Positions 1-5,638 of a DNA stretch of 9,048 nucleotides are shown piece after piece. The stretch is from positions 1 to 9,048 of the forward strand of contig CAYQKN010000149.1 of the NCBI GenBank assembly GCA_964417885.1, in the 5' to 3' direction. Within the stretch, counting starts at the first letter, position 1. Every line of letters begins with the position of its first letter. This stretch comes from UKL13-2 sp964417885 (lineage in GTDB: Bacteria > Pseudomonadota > Gammaproteobacteria > Burkholderiales > Usitatibacteraceae). The notes under the pieces were generated by a model that saw only the letters and a list, made by a program, of their open reading frames with translations, was not told the DNA's origin and did no database searches. Made by a program: the position numbers and the translations under genes.

Positions 1-12
1 GCCGGCTGGCTC

Positions 13-49
13 CTCTCGCCCGCTTGCGGGAGAGAGGCCGGGAGAGAGG
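13..49. repeat. GC-rich hairpin with adjoining 12-base-period direct repeat
   Basis: Positions 13-23 and 26-36 form an imperfect inverted repeat: ten pairs, one G·A mismatch, and a tight CTTG turn at 23-26. The 11-mer CGGGAGAGAGG occurs at 27-37 and again at 39-49. The look (CTCTC..CCCGCTTGCGGGAGAG) is that of short palindromic intergenic repeats common in high-GC beta- and gammaproteobacteria, but I cannot confirm copy number from one window. It lies about 160 bases past the stop of the minus-strand gene at 209-895. It lacks a T tract on either strand, so I do not call it an intrinsic terminator. Nothing else is recognisable in 1-208. Confidence 0.4.
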
Positions 50-208
50 GCGACGAGCAAAACAATCCGCACCCGCCCGGCGCGACTGGCGACTTCGGAA
101 AATTCGAGCGCGGCGCGGATTGCCGAGGATGTGGCCCACCAGACCGATACCTCCTTCAGCCGTGCCCTTCGACGCGAGTACGGTGCGCCGTCGCCGGCCG
201 CCACCGCG

Positions 209-895
209 TCACTTCATGTCCATCACGATCCCCGCCACCGCGCGGTCGCGCAGTCCGGCGAACAACTCGGTGCGCTGGTCGAAGGCGCTGCCGCCGTCCG
301 CCAGGTCTTTGGCCTTGAGGCCGCGTGCGGCCAGATTCTCCGAATAGATGATCATGAGCTCCTTGCGCTTCGCCTCATCCAGGCGCACCAGCCGCACATT
401 GATCGTGTCGGGCCCGACCCGGTAGCCCTTGCCTTCCAGCAGTTTCAGCACCGCCTCACTGTCGGAGCCGGGACGCGCGCGCTTGCGGCCGTCCTCGACG
501 TTGCTGGCCCAGCTGCGCCGGTGGAACGGGTGCCCGCCGATCATCGTGTCCTGCGGGTCGCCGCCGTAGTTGTAGGTGCTGGTCGGACGGCTCGGCAGGT
601 AGCCTTCGAACTGCACCCAGTAAAACCGCTGCACGCTGTTGTCCTGGATGTCGGCATAGACGTGAATCTCGCAGTCGGCAACGCCATAGAGCACGAACGA
701 TGTGGCACCAACATAGGTGAACGTCTTGTCCAGCGTGATGCGGCCCGGCGGAAACGCGGTGGAGGTGATCGTGTTGCCGTCGATGCGGGCCTGGATGGCG
801 GGACCGCTGGCGGCCGAAACCGGGTCGGCGGCATGCGCGGCGCCACCGCAGGCCAGTGCGACGAGCAGGGGGGAGAGCGTGAACAGGGTGCGCAT
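209..895 (-). CDS. Exported protein of unknown function, 228 aa
   Basis: The start ATG at 893-895 is chosen because AAGGA lies just upstream on the minus strand and the protein then opens with a Sec signal peptide: MRTLFTLSPLLVALACGG, a hydrophobic core, and a likely cleavage AHA|ADP around residue 22. A longer reading back to 1123 would put the signal peptide inside the chain and is rejected. C16 is not in a good lipobox (ALAC), so a soluble periplasmic or secreted product is more likely than a lipoprotein. The mature part has a beta-rich middle with aromatics (FVLYGVADCEIHVYAD, FYWVQFEGYL, residues 67-100). It is followed by a charged, more helical C-terminal half ending VMDMK. I do not recognise the family. 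No partner is adjacent: the next minus-strand gene ends 286 bases upstream, so it probably has its own promoter. Confidence 0.72.
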   Translation of the reverse strand: MRTLFTLSPLLVALACGGAAHAADPVSAASGPAIQARIDGNTITSTAFPPGRITLDKTFTYVGATSFVLYGVADCEIHVYADIQDNSVQRFYWVQFEGYLPSRPTSTYNYGGDPQDTMIGGHPFHRRSWASNVEDGRKRARPGSDSEAVLKLLEGKGYRVGPDTINVRLVRLDEAKRKELMIIYSENLAARGLKAKDLADGGSAFDQRTELFAGLRDRAVAGIVMDMK

Positions 896-996
896 CAGGA
901 TTCCTTGTGGGCAGAATGGCCGCGGCGGCCGATGATGCTTGGATGCGGCGCGACGCATCGCCGGATGTGTGCATGTGTGACGGACTGTCGCGCATC

Positions 997-1020
997 GCCG
1001 GCGTGGCATTTGGCGCCGGC
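997..1020. repeat. 7-bp GC-rich inverted repeat in the leader of the exported-protein gene
   Basis: GCCGGCG at 997-1003 and CGCCGGC at 1014-1020 form a perfect 7-bp inverted repeat around a 10-base loop. It lies about 100-125 bases upstream of the start codon of the 209-895 gene. It could be an operator or a leader stem. In DNA this GC-rich such short palindromes also arise by chance. Confidence 0.25.
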
Positions 1021-1093
1021 AATTTGCGCGGGCACCACCAGCGGCCGCCATCTGCCGAGCGCCACGCATTGAAACCCCGGACTGCACGGGCAT

Positions 1094-1144
1094 CTCCAGC
1101 CATATTCGCGCCAGAAGGCGCACCAGTGCTGGAGTTTTGTTTTT
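1094..1144 (+). terminator. Orphan intrinsic terminator-like structure reading on the plus strand
   Basis: CTCCAGC (1094-1100) pairs perfectly with GCTGGAG (1128-1134). Inside it a second stem GCGCC (1108-1112) / GGCGC (1117-1121) closes an AGAA tetraloop. The outer stem is followed at once by TTTTGTTTTT (1135-1144). Stem plus T tract is the layout of a rho-independent terminator for a plus-strand transcript. On the minus strand no T run follows the stem. Both flanking genes (209-895 and 1182-1427) are on the minus strand, so no plus-strand gene is seen that it would serve. It may end a small RNA, or it may be a structural element of the minus-strand leader. Confidence 0.45.
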
Positions 1145-1181
1145 GGAACCTCAATCGGCCGGACTTTTCTCTTCGGGCCCT

Positions 1182-1427
1182 TCACCGGCCAGTCGGGCAA
1201 TAGACATTCTTGGGTTCTTCACCGCGCAGGTACTGCCGGTTTTCTTCGTCTGTGGCTTTTCGCACGTCCACAAGTTGTACATGCGCGCCGTACAGCTCAC
1301 GCAGACTGGCCGCCATTTCCCGCGGCACGTCATGGTTTGCGCGGAAGGCCTTGAGCCAGCGGCGCGGCCTGCCGTCGTAGCGGAAGTCCACCACCCAGAT
1401 TGTCGAGGTCTTGAAGAAGTCGGCCAT
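1182..1427 (-). CDS. Small hypothetical protein, 81 aa
   Basis: This is a compact soluble protein without signal peptide or membrane segment. It opens MADFFKTSTIWVVDFRYDG and ends KNVYCPTGR. The first 20 residues read like a beta strand of a small mixed alpha/beta fold. A helical, charged middle follows (VPREMAASLRELYG, residues 34-47), then a second strand (HVQLVDVRKA) and a Tyr/Arg-rich end. Codons are strongly G/C at the third position, as in the neighbours, which supports real coding. The first ATG of the open frame (1425-1427) is used; an in-frame TGA lies 14 codons upstream with no other start between. The ribosome site is weak (GAAG). I do not know a function. It is likely a conserved orphan family of proteobacteria. 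Confidence 0.62.
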   Translation of the reverse strand: MADFFKTSTIWVVDFRYDGRPRRWLKAFRANHDVPREMAASLRELYGAHVQLVDVRKATDEENRQYLRGEEPKNVYCPTGR

Positions 1428-1506
1428 GAAAAACTTCAGCGGGATGCTCGATTGCCCCTGTAGAGCTCAGTCGTGGCCATGGACACGCGGGCGACCGATT
1501 TCGGGC

Positions 1507-1980
1507 TTAACGTAACCCAAACTGAGGCCGCCTGCCTGAGAAAGGCGACGACGGCTGCTGGGACGAACCAATGCCGAAGCGCGCACTGCGCAGATCGCCA
1601 ACCAACCACTCGCCCGCACGGGCAGGGTCTTCAAAGGCGCGGATGTGAAGATCCCGGTTTTCTGCACAGAGCTCGAAAAACCGGGCGTGATTGAAGGCCA
1701 TGTTGTCTGGCGGGTTGCTCTTCACCAGCACCGCAATCCGATGGTCGTCGAACAGAACCGGCATGTGCCAGGCCATATGCGAAACCAGTTCGTGAATGTC
1801 GTCGACCGACAGATCGCATTCGACCTGCCGAAGGTCCAGCAGCACCTCGGACATCGCCTCGAAGCCAGGCGCGGTGACAAGCGTCCTGAGCGCGGTCCTG
1901 GATGCCTCGAGGTCAAGCGTTCCTTGCGCCGTGAGTACGATCAGGTGCTTGAATTCGAATGTCTTGATGTCAGTTTTCAT
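1507..1980 (-). CDS. SpoIIAA-like STAS/SEC14-type protein, 157 aa
   Basis: The sequence follows the SpoIIAA-like (STAS/SEC14) pattern. An N-terminal strand pair (MKTDIKTFEFKHLIVLTAQG) leads to a helix with ALRTLV. Then come a strand with LLDLRQVE (residues 47-54), DDIHELVSHMAW, a strand RIAVLVKS (81-88), a helix with FFELCAE and the closing RAFEDPARAGEWL (114-126). Family members are cytosolic and thought to be regulatory or lipid/ligand-binding; the exact role is generally unknown. The last ~30 residues (GIGSSQQPSSPFSGRR) are disordered-looking. Start 1978-1980 is preferred over the ATG at 2079 because GGGAG sits six bases upstream, the domain begins there, and the 33-residue extension would cover a regulatory dyad. 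It lies 177 bases downstream of the Crp/Fnr gene in the same direction, with an inverted repeat between. Confidence 0.82.
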   Translation of the reverse strand: MKTDIKTFEFKHLIVLTAQGTLDLEASRTALRTLVTAPGFEAMSEVLLDLRQVECDLSVDDIHELVSHMAWHMPVLFDDHRIAVLVKSNPPDNMAFNHARFFELCAENRDLHIRAFEDPARAGEWLVGDLRSARFGIGSSQQPSSPFSGRRPQFGLR

Positions 1981-1986
1981 ATCCGA

Positions 1987-1991
1987 CTCCC
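1987..1991 (-). promoter_or_regulatory. Ribosome binding site deciding the start of the SpoIIAA-like gene
   Basis: GGGAG on the minus strand, six bases before ATG 1978-1980. It supports the shorter 157-residue product over a 190-residue reading from 2079. Confidence 0.6.
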
Positions 1992-2011
1992 GATCGGTCA
2001 CATGGTCACGG

Positions 2012-2027
2012 TTGGAATGCTTTCCAA
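2012..2027. promoter_or_regulatory. Inverted repeat in the leader of the SpoIIAA-like gene
   Basis: TTGGAA (2012-2017) and TTCCAA (2022-2027) form a perfect 6-bp inverted repeat around TGCT, 32-47 bases upstream of the start codon. Two direct copies of GGTCAC lie next to it (1996-2001 and 2004-2009). The position suits an operator or an mRNA leader hairpin. The function is unknown. Confidence 0.3.
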
Positions 2028-2062
2028 ACGCCGTCAGGATGCGCGATAGCACCGTTGCCATC

Positions 2063-2078
2063 TGTACGGTATCCAACA
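2063..2078. promoter_or_regulatory. Dyad element A, TGT-N10-ACA, upstream of the SpoIIAA-like gene
   Basis: The plus strand reads TGTACGGTATCCAACA. Its reverse complement-related partner is at 3042-3057: read on the minus strand, that site is TGTGCGGTATCAGACA, 13 of 16 bases identical to this one. The arms TGT and ACA with ten bases between match the spacing of a Crp-type operator (TGTGA-N6-TCACA), though the inner arm bases differ from E. coli CRP. It sits about 83-98 bases before the start codon at 1980. It may be bound by the Crp/Fnr-family protein encoded just upstream; that is inference. Confidence 0.45.
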
Positions 2079-2098
2079 TACATGGGCGCCGCTCGGGT

Positions 2099-2138
2099 GG
2101 TCGCCCGCTGCTTTTTGTGGCAAGCGCAACGGGCGACC
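2099..2138 (-). terminator. 9-bp inverted repeat after the Crp/Fnr gene, possible terminator
   Basis: GGTCGCCCG (2099-2107) and CGGGCGACC (2130-2138) are perfect complements around a 22-base loop. The loop can form a small inner GCTT/AAGC stem. The structure begins 20 bases past the stop codon of the regulator gene at 2158, where a terminator would be expected. No T run follows on the minus strand, so it is not a canonical rho-independent terminator. It could be a 3' stabilising stem or a transcription attenuator ahead of the SpoIIAA-like gene. Confidence 0.4.
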
Positions 2139-2157
2139 GTCGACGCCGCGCAACGCG

Positions 2158-2853
2158 TCATTTGCGCAGCTGGTCGGCGTAGGTCTTCCGGTCTGCCGCG
2201 TAGCAGCCGCACGCGGCGGCGACAAGCCCTTGTCGATTGAGCACCGTGAGGTTGCCGCGCGTGTATTCAATCAGCCCGCGTTGCTGCAAATCACTGGCGG
2301 CGGTCGTGATGCCGACACGGCGCACGCCGAGCATGTAGGCCAGCGCCGCGTGGGTCACCTTGAAATGTGCGGATTCGGCACGGTCCTGGCTCATCAGCAG
2401 CCAGCGCGCCAGGCGCGGGCCGATCTGGTGATAACGCAGGCATCCGGCCGACTCCGCCATTTGCGCCATCAGCACGTAGAGGTAGCGGTGCATCACGCGT
2501 TGCAACGGGATGCTGTCGGCGAGCTCGCGCCGGAACGCGGCGCTGCCAATGCGCCACGCGGTGCCCTGGCCCTGGACCAGCGCGTGCAACAGCGACGTCG
2601 TCACCCCCTGGGCAAGGTGGGCGCCCAGCATGCCTTCGCGTCCAACCATGCCAACCTCCAGTGGTGGATTGCTTTCGACGATCGTTACCAGGGAAATGAA
2701 GCCCTTGGTCGGAAAGTAGGCGTAACGCATCGGCGTGTCCGGCTCGGACAGTACCTCTCCAAGTACCAGTTCCGCTTCCTCGCACTGCGCGAGCAGGTGC
2801 ACACGGTCTTTGCGCGGAAGCAACTCAATGAGGTGGTTATGTTTGGTGTTCAC
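2158..2853 (-). CDS. Crp/Fnr-family transcriptional regulator, 231 aa
   Basis: The protein has an N-terminal cyclic-nucleotide-binding-type beta roll (about residues 18-115: YAYFPTKGFISLVTIVE, VGMVGREGMLGAHLA). A long dimerisation helix follows (about 118-150), then a winged helix-turn-helix of the HTH_Crp_2 kind (about 164-205: LAYMLGVRRVGITTAASDLQQRGLIEYTRG). The C-terminal CGCY matches a Cys-Xaa-Cys-Tyr end that I associate with this subgroup. The Arg-Ser pair used by E. coli CRP to hold cAMP is not visible, and there is no N-terminal Cys cluster as in FNR. The signal is therefore probably neither cAMP nor oxygen by an iron-sulfur cluster. Start is GTG 2851-2853, set by a near-perfect AGGAGG five bases upstream; the reading from 2913 adds residues with no domain match. 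Two TGT-N10-ACA dyads near it suggest autoregulation. Confidence 0.9.
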   Translation of the reverse strand: MNTKHNHLIELLPRKDRVHLLAQCEEAELVLGEVLSEPDTPMRYAYFPTKGFISLVTIVESNPPLEVGMVGREGMLGAHLAQGVTTSLLHALVQGQGTAWRIGSAAFRRELADSIPLQRVMHRYLYVLMAQMAESAGCLRYHQIGPRLARWLLMSQDRAESAHFKVTHAALAYMLGVRRVGITTAASDLQQRGLIEYTRGNLTVLNRQGLVAAACGCYAADRKTYADQLRK

Positions 2854-2858
2854 TTTTC

Positions 2859-2864
2859 CCTCCT
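2859..2864 (-). promoter_or_regulatory. Strong ribosome binding site for the GTG start of the Crp/Fnr gene
   Basis: On the minus strand AGGAGG is followed by five bases and then GTG at 2851-2853. This decides the non-ATG start and implies efficient translation. Confidence 0.8.
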
Positions 2865-3041
2865 GTACGCGCGTGGCTGGTGGCTGGAACAGCGACACCT
2901 TGGCCTGCACCACGGCGGCAGTGTCATTTGCACCGCTGCCGCAAACTGCACCGGTTGGAACCAGGAGCGGGCCAAGGAGGCGGACAGGCTGGTTTCGCGA
3001 GCCGGTGTGTGTTCAGTGTCTGGCGCCGCGCATTTGCCGTC

Positions 3042-3057
3042 TGTCTGATACCGCACA
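3042..3057. promoter_or_regulatory. Dyad element B, TGT-N10-ACA, upstream of the Crp/Fnr gene
   Basis: The plus strand reads TGTCTGATACCGCACA; the minus strand reads TGTGCGGTATCAGACA. The minus reading matches element A (2063-2078) at 13 of 16 bases, around a shared GGTATC centre. The flanks are also similar when both sites are read on the minus strand: TA before the TGT arm, and GAYGGCAA after the ACA arm. It lies about 190-205 bases from the GTG start of the regulator and about 185-200 bases from the plus-strand gene at 3242. It could therefore control either or both. Confidence 0.45.
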
Positions 3058-3241
3058 TAGAAATGCCGCCACCGCGGCAGGGCGCATAGCACCTCAACCG
3101 GTGCGCCGGGTCATGGTGAGTTTGCGCGGCAGATGGCATCGCGCCGACGCCTGCCTTCCGTCGCCGCAAGGGCAACAGATTGCGGGGGCTGTTCATAAAC
3201 CATCTATCCTGATGCTTTGCAATCAGCTACAAGGCAAACCC

Positions 3242-4258
3242 ATGAAAACCCGTCTCGCAATATTCACTGCCGTGCTCCTGCTGCCATCGATCGCGTTCGC
3301 CGCATGGATATCGCCGGTCGACCAGAAATACCGCAAGAAGAATCCGGCGCTATATGCGCAGGTGGCGAAGGCGCAGGCATTGATCACCGATTCGTATGGC
3401 AACAGCCGCTCGACGGAAGAGGGCATGCGCCTGGTGCAGGAAGTCATCGCCAAGGACCCCGGGTTCGCACCGGCTTATGTGCAGCTGGCCCGCGCAACCG
3501 GCGCACTGGGCTATGTTTCCAGCGGGAAATTTGATCCCGCCGCCCTCGCGGCACAGGAGAAGTCCCTGCAGAAGGCACTGGCACTCGAGCCCGGCTACGA
3601 CTACGCGATGGCGTTGATGGGATACAACATGATGGCAGCGGGCAAGCTGGCTGAAGCCGATGCGTTCTATAAAAAGGTGGTGGTCATGAAGTCGGGCTAT
3701 CCGGTCCTCAAGTCGCAGCTCGCGCACCTCGCCTTCGAGCGCAAGGAATACGCGAAGGCGATCGAGATTGCGAGCAAGGGCTATGAGGAAAACAAGTCGG
3801 ACCCGAAAGTGGCGGTGGGCTACTGCACCGAACTGATCTTTGCTTATGAGGAGCTCGAGGGAAACCACGCCGACAAACTGGAAAGGTGGCAGACCACGCG
3901 CAGGACATTGGCGCCGGAGGTGGCCTGGTTCTGGGGCGACCATGCACGTCACCGCCTTTTCAACATGAACGATTACGCCGGCGCCATCACTTATGGCGAG
4001 AAGGCGCTGACGTTAATGGACTATGGCGTCGGTCGCTACACCCTGGCCGCTGCCTACTATGCGAAATGGGCGGACCTGGAAGCGAAATCGCCGGGAAGCA
4101 AGGAGGCTGCCGACAGCGTTCGCCGCGCGGAAGCCCTGAGCCTGCCGGACACCCGCATGCTCAACCTGTTCCTCTCGCGCCCCGCGATGATCGCAACCGG
4201 TGTGGCGATCAGCCGGCGGTATGCGGAGACCTTGAGGAAGCCACCGACGGGCCGCTGA
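3242..4258 (+). CDS. Periplasmic helical-repeat (TPR-like) protein, 338 aa
   Basis: The ATG at 3242-3244 starts a clear Sec signal peptide (MKTRLAIFTAVLLLPSIAFA, cleavage near residue 20). The mature protein is all-helical with TPR-like signatures: GFAPAYVQLARATGALGY (74-91), DYAMALMGYNMMAAGKLAEADAFYKKV (120-146), PVLKSQLAHLAFERKEYAKAIEIASKGY (154-181) and NDYAGAITYGEKALTLMDYG (243-262). TPR-type repeats are protein-protein scaffolds; a periplasmic assembly or binding role is likely, but the partner is unknown. An open frame runs on upstream to 2735, but that part lacks coding character and covers the regulatory region. The ribosome site is modest (AAGG, about nine bases upstream). The gene ends 145 bases before the lipoprotein gene on the same strand, so co-transcription is possible. 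Domain class is fairly sure; function is open. Confidence 0.85.
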   Translation: MKTRLAIFTAVLLLPSIAFAAWISPVDQKYRKKNPALYAQVAKAQALITDSYGNSRSTEEGMRLVQEVIAKDPGFAPAYVQLARATGALGYVSSGKFDPAALAAQEKSLQKALALEPGYDYAMALMGYNMMAAGKLAEADAFYKKVVVMKSGYPVLKSQLAHLAFERKEYAKAIEIASKGYEENKSDPKVAVGYCTELIFAYEELEGNHADKLERWQTTRRTLAPEVAWFWGDHARHRLFNMNDYAGAITYGEKALTLMDYGVGRYTLAAAYYAKWADLEAKSPGSKEAADSVRRAEALSLPDTRMLNLFLSRPAMIATGVAISRRYAETLRKPPTGR

Positions 4259-4403
4259 GCAAGAAAAGCGTGTCGTCGCGTCATTCGGATCACCTTGCCA
4301 TCTGGCGCTCGTTGCCAGCACCGGGGTAATCTTGGCGCCTCGAGTAGCGCTGGCAGTCGTGTTGAGTGAATACCCCTCACGTCGCCGCACCAGGAGCAAC
4401 AAC

Positions 4404-5045
4404 ATGACATATCAAGACAAGCAGAGTCCGCTTCGCGTCGCGCTGTTGTCGATGCCACTCGCGCTGGCCGCCTGCCATGCGGACCTTGAAAAGCTGTTCG
4501 ACAAGCTGTCCGGTACGACCACCAATACGGTGGTTTTTGCCAAGACGGCAGCCACGCTGAAGCCCACCCCGATGCGGTTTGCGGCAGCCGAGCCCATGCA
4601 AGTGGTGGGCACGTCCGCCTCGGTTTGCATTGTGCTGTCGGGTGGCGTGCCGATGCAGGCACGGGCATCGATGGATTCGGCGGTGGACAAAATCAAGCGA
4701 GGCGCCGCGCTGGAAGTGAATGCCATCGGCGAAGACGGCAAAAAGCATCCGCTGACCAGCATCGGCCAGGCTTGGGCCATGTCCGGCAAGGTGGTCGAGC
4801 ACGATGAGGTCGCCGAATGCTACAGCGCCCGGTGCGACGAAACGCTGCCCATCGGCAGCAAATTTGTCGCCGTGGATATTGCCGCCACGCCCGCGCTTGA
4901 GATCAAGGGCGGTTACTGGACTTCGACCAACGCGTTTGACAAGTATCAGCCGCGCAGCAATGCGCCACCTGCAAAGTCCACGGCAGCCGCGCCGGAAAAA
5001 ACATTGCAGGCCAATGCGGGGGCAACATCAAAATGCCTGTCGTGA
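4404..5045 (+). CDS. Putative lipoprotein of unknown function, 213 aa
   Basis: The start ATG 4404-4406 follows CAGGAG by seven bases. The N-terminus has Lys6 and Arg11, a hydrophobic stretch (VALLSMPLALAA) and a lipobox Leu21-Ala-Ala-Cys24, so processing by signal peptidase II and lipidation of Cys24 are expected. There is no Asp right after the Cys, which fits outer-membrane sorting by the usual rule. The mature part has three further cysteines (75, 139, 144) near SASVCIVLSGG and AECYSARCDETLP. Cys139 and Cys144 could form a short disulfide loop. The last ~30 residues (NAPPAKSTAAAPEK) are Pro/Ala/Lys-rich and look disordered. I do not recognise the domain (about residues 40-175). It may be transcribed with the helical-repeat gene upstream, and is followed by a hairpin at 5130-5169. 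Confidence 0.75.
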   Translation: MTYQDKQSPLRVALLSMPLALAACHADLEKLFDKLSGTTTNTVVFAKTAATLKPTPMRFAAAEPMQVVGTSASVCIVLSGGVPMQARASMDSAVDKIKRGAALEVNAIGEDGKKHPLTSIGQAWAMSGKVVEHDEVAECYSARCDETLPIGSKFVAVDIAATPALEIKGGYWTSTNAFDKYQPRSNAPPAKSTAAAPEKTLQANAGATSKCLS

Positions 5046-5129
5046 TCTGACGTCATCAATAATGCCGGATGCCAAGCGCGGTGACGGGTCCCGGTTCACG
5101 GGTTTGCAACAGAACTTCAACATGAAAGA

Positions 5130-5169
5130 GGGCGCCGCAATTTGTTTCGCAAAACAAACTGCGGCGCCC
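5130..5169. terminator. Near-perfect hairpin between convergent genes, likely bidirectional terminator
   Basis: GGGCGCCGC (5130-5138) pairs with GCGGCGCCC (5161-5169). The stem continues through A5139-T5160, one A·C mismatch, and TTTGTTT (5141-5147) with AAACAAA (5152-5158), closing on the 4-base loop CGCA. That is 17 pairs in 18 positions. It sits 85 bases after the plus-strand lipoprotein gene and 61 bases after the end of the minus-strand gene 5228-5638, which suits a shared terminator. T tracts are short on both sides (CCTTGTTT forward, CTTTC in reverse), so termination efficiency is uncertain. The sequence TTGTTTCGC inside the stem recurs at 5172-5180. Confidence 0.7.
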
Positions 5170-5227
5170 CCTTGTTTCGCATTGGTTGCCAGGAGCTAAA
5201 CCAGACACCCTGTCAACCCGACTCCAG

Positions 5228-5638
5228 CTATTGCAGGACCACGTTCACTTCGTTTGTCGTGCAATAGGTGTAGCCGCCTGGCCAACTCAGGACGGCGTAG
5301 CGGTTGTACGTGCCCGAAATTCCGCCCGGATTGTAGAAGCCGCCAAGGTAATGAAAGCCGGGCGGATAGCTACCCGGATACGCTTCGCCCGCGGGAATGT
5401 CTGGTCCATAAAACTTCACGGTGAAATGGTAGTCAGGGGTGGGTGGGTACGGGCCTTGTTGGGGAAAGTAGCCGATGTTGATTCCGTAGCCAAAAGACTG
5501 TCCGACATAAATGGGATTGTTGCCTTCCCACCAGTTTGCGGGCACAACCGATAGCTGGCAGGCGAAGTCTGCCTTGGCATTGCCTGCATACAGTGCGAGA
5601 AGGAGGGCGGCGAATTTCACAATTGATTTGATATTCAT
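5228..5638 (-). CDS. Small secreted Tyr/Gly/Pro-rich protein, 136 aa
   Basis: The start ATG 5636-5638 follows AAGGGA on the minus strand. A typical signal peptide (MNIKSIVKFAALLLALYAG) is cut near NAKA|DFAC at residue 23. The mature ~113 residues contain 14 tyrosines and many Gly and Pro (IYVGQSFGYGINIGYFP, PGSYPPGFHYLGGFYNPGG). There are only two cysteines, Cys27 near the N-terminus and Cys126 near the C-terminus, well placed for one closing disulfide. Alternating polar/hydrophobic stretches (DYHFTVKFYG, YNRYAVLSW, TNEVNVVLQ) suggest a beta-sandwich. The family is not recognised. Base composition is visibly less GC-rich than the neighbours, with its own promoter (5712-5740) and the hairpin at 5130-5169 behind it: a self-contained unit, possibly acquired. 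It could be a surface or matrix protein; that is inference. Confidence 0.78.
   Translation of the reverse strand: MNIKSIVKFAALLLALYAGNAKADFACQLSVVPANWWEGNNPIYVGQSFGYGINIGYFPQQGPYPPTPDYHFTVKFYGPDIPAGEAYPGSYPPGFHYLGGFYNPGGISGTYNRYAVLSWPGGYTYCTTNEVNVVLQ

Larger units (their letters stand above)
2854..3241. other. 388-base divergent intergenic region
   Basis: This region separates the minus-strand Crp/Fnr gene from the plus-strand helical-repeat gene and must hold both promoters. It contains dyad element B (3042-3057). Next to that is a hairpin TGCCGC (3064-3069) / GCGGCA (3074-3079) with a CACC loop. A 6-bp inverted repeat CCGCAA (3164-3169) / TTGCGG (3180-3185) lies just ahead of a weak -10-like TATCCT at 3205-3210. 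No convincing -35/-10 pair is visible on either strand, and the short open frames here have no ribosome sites. Confidence 0.6.

Noticed and set aside
131..1072. Plus-strand open frame of 313 codons over the exported-protein gene
   Set aside because: It is antisense to a minus-strand gene with a ribosome site and a signal peptide. The plus-strand translation shows no domain character.
1157..1190. GGCCGG/CCGGCC inverted repeat at the end of the 81-residue protein gene as a terminator
   Set aside because: It overlaps the stop codon, the loop is over 20 bases, and the minus strand after it is A-rich rather than T-rich.
2230..3048. Plus-strand open frame of 272 codons over the Crp/Fnr gene
   Set aside because: It is antisense to a clearly recognisable regulator and has a His/Arg/Gln-rich translation typical of a shadow frame.
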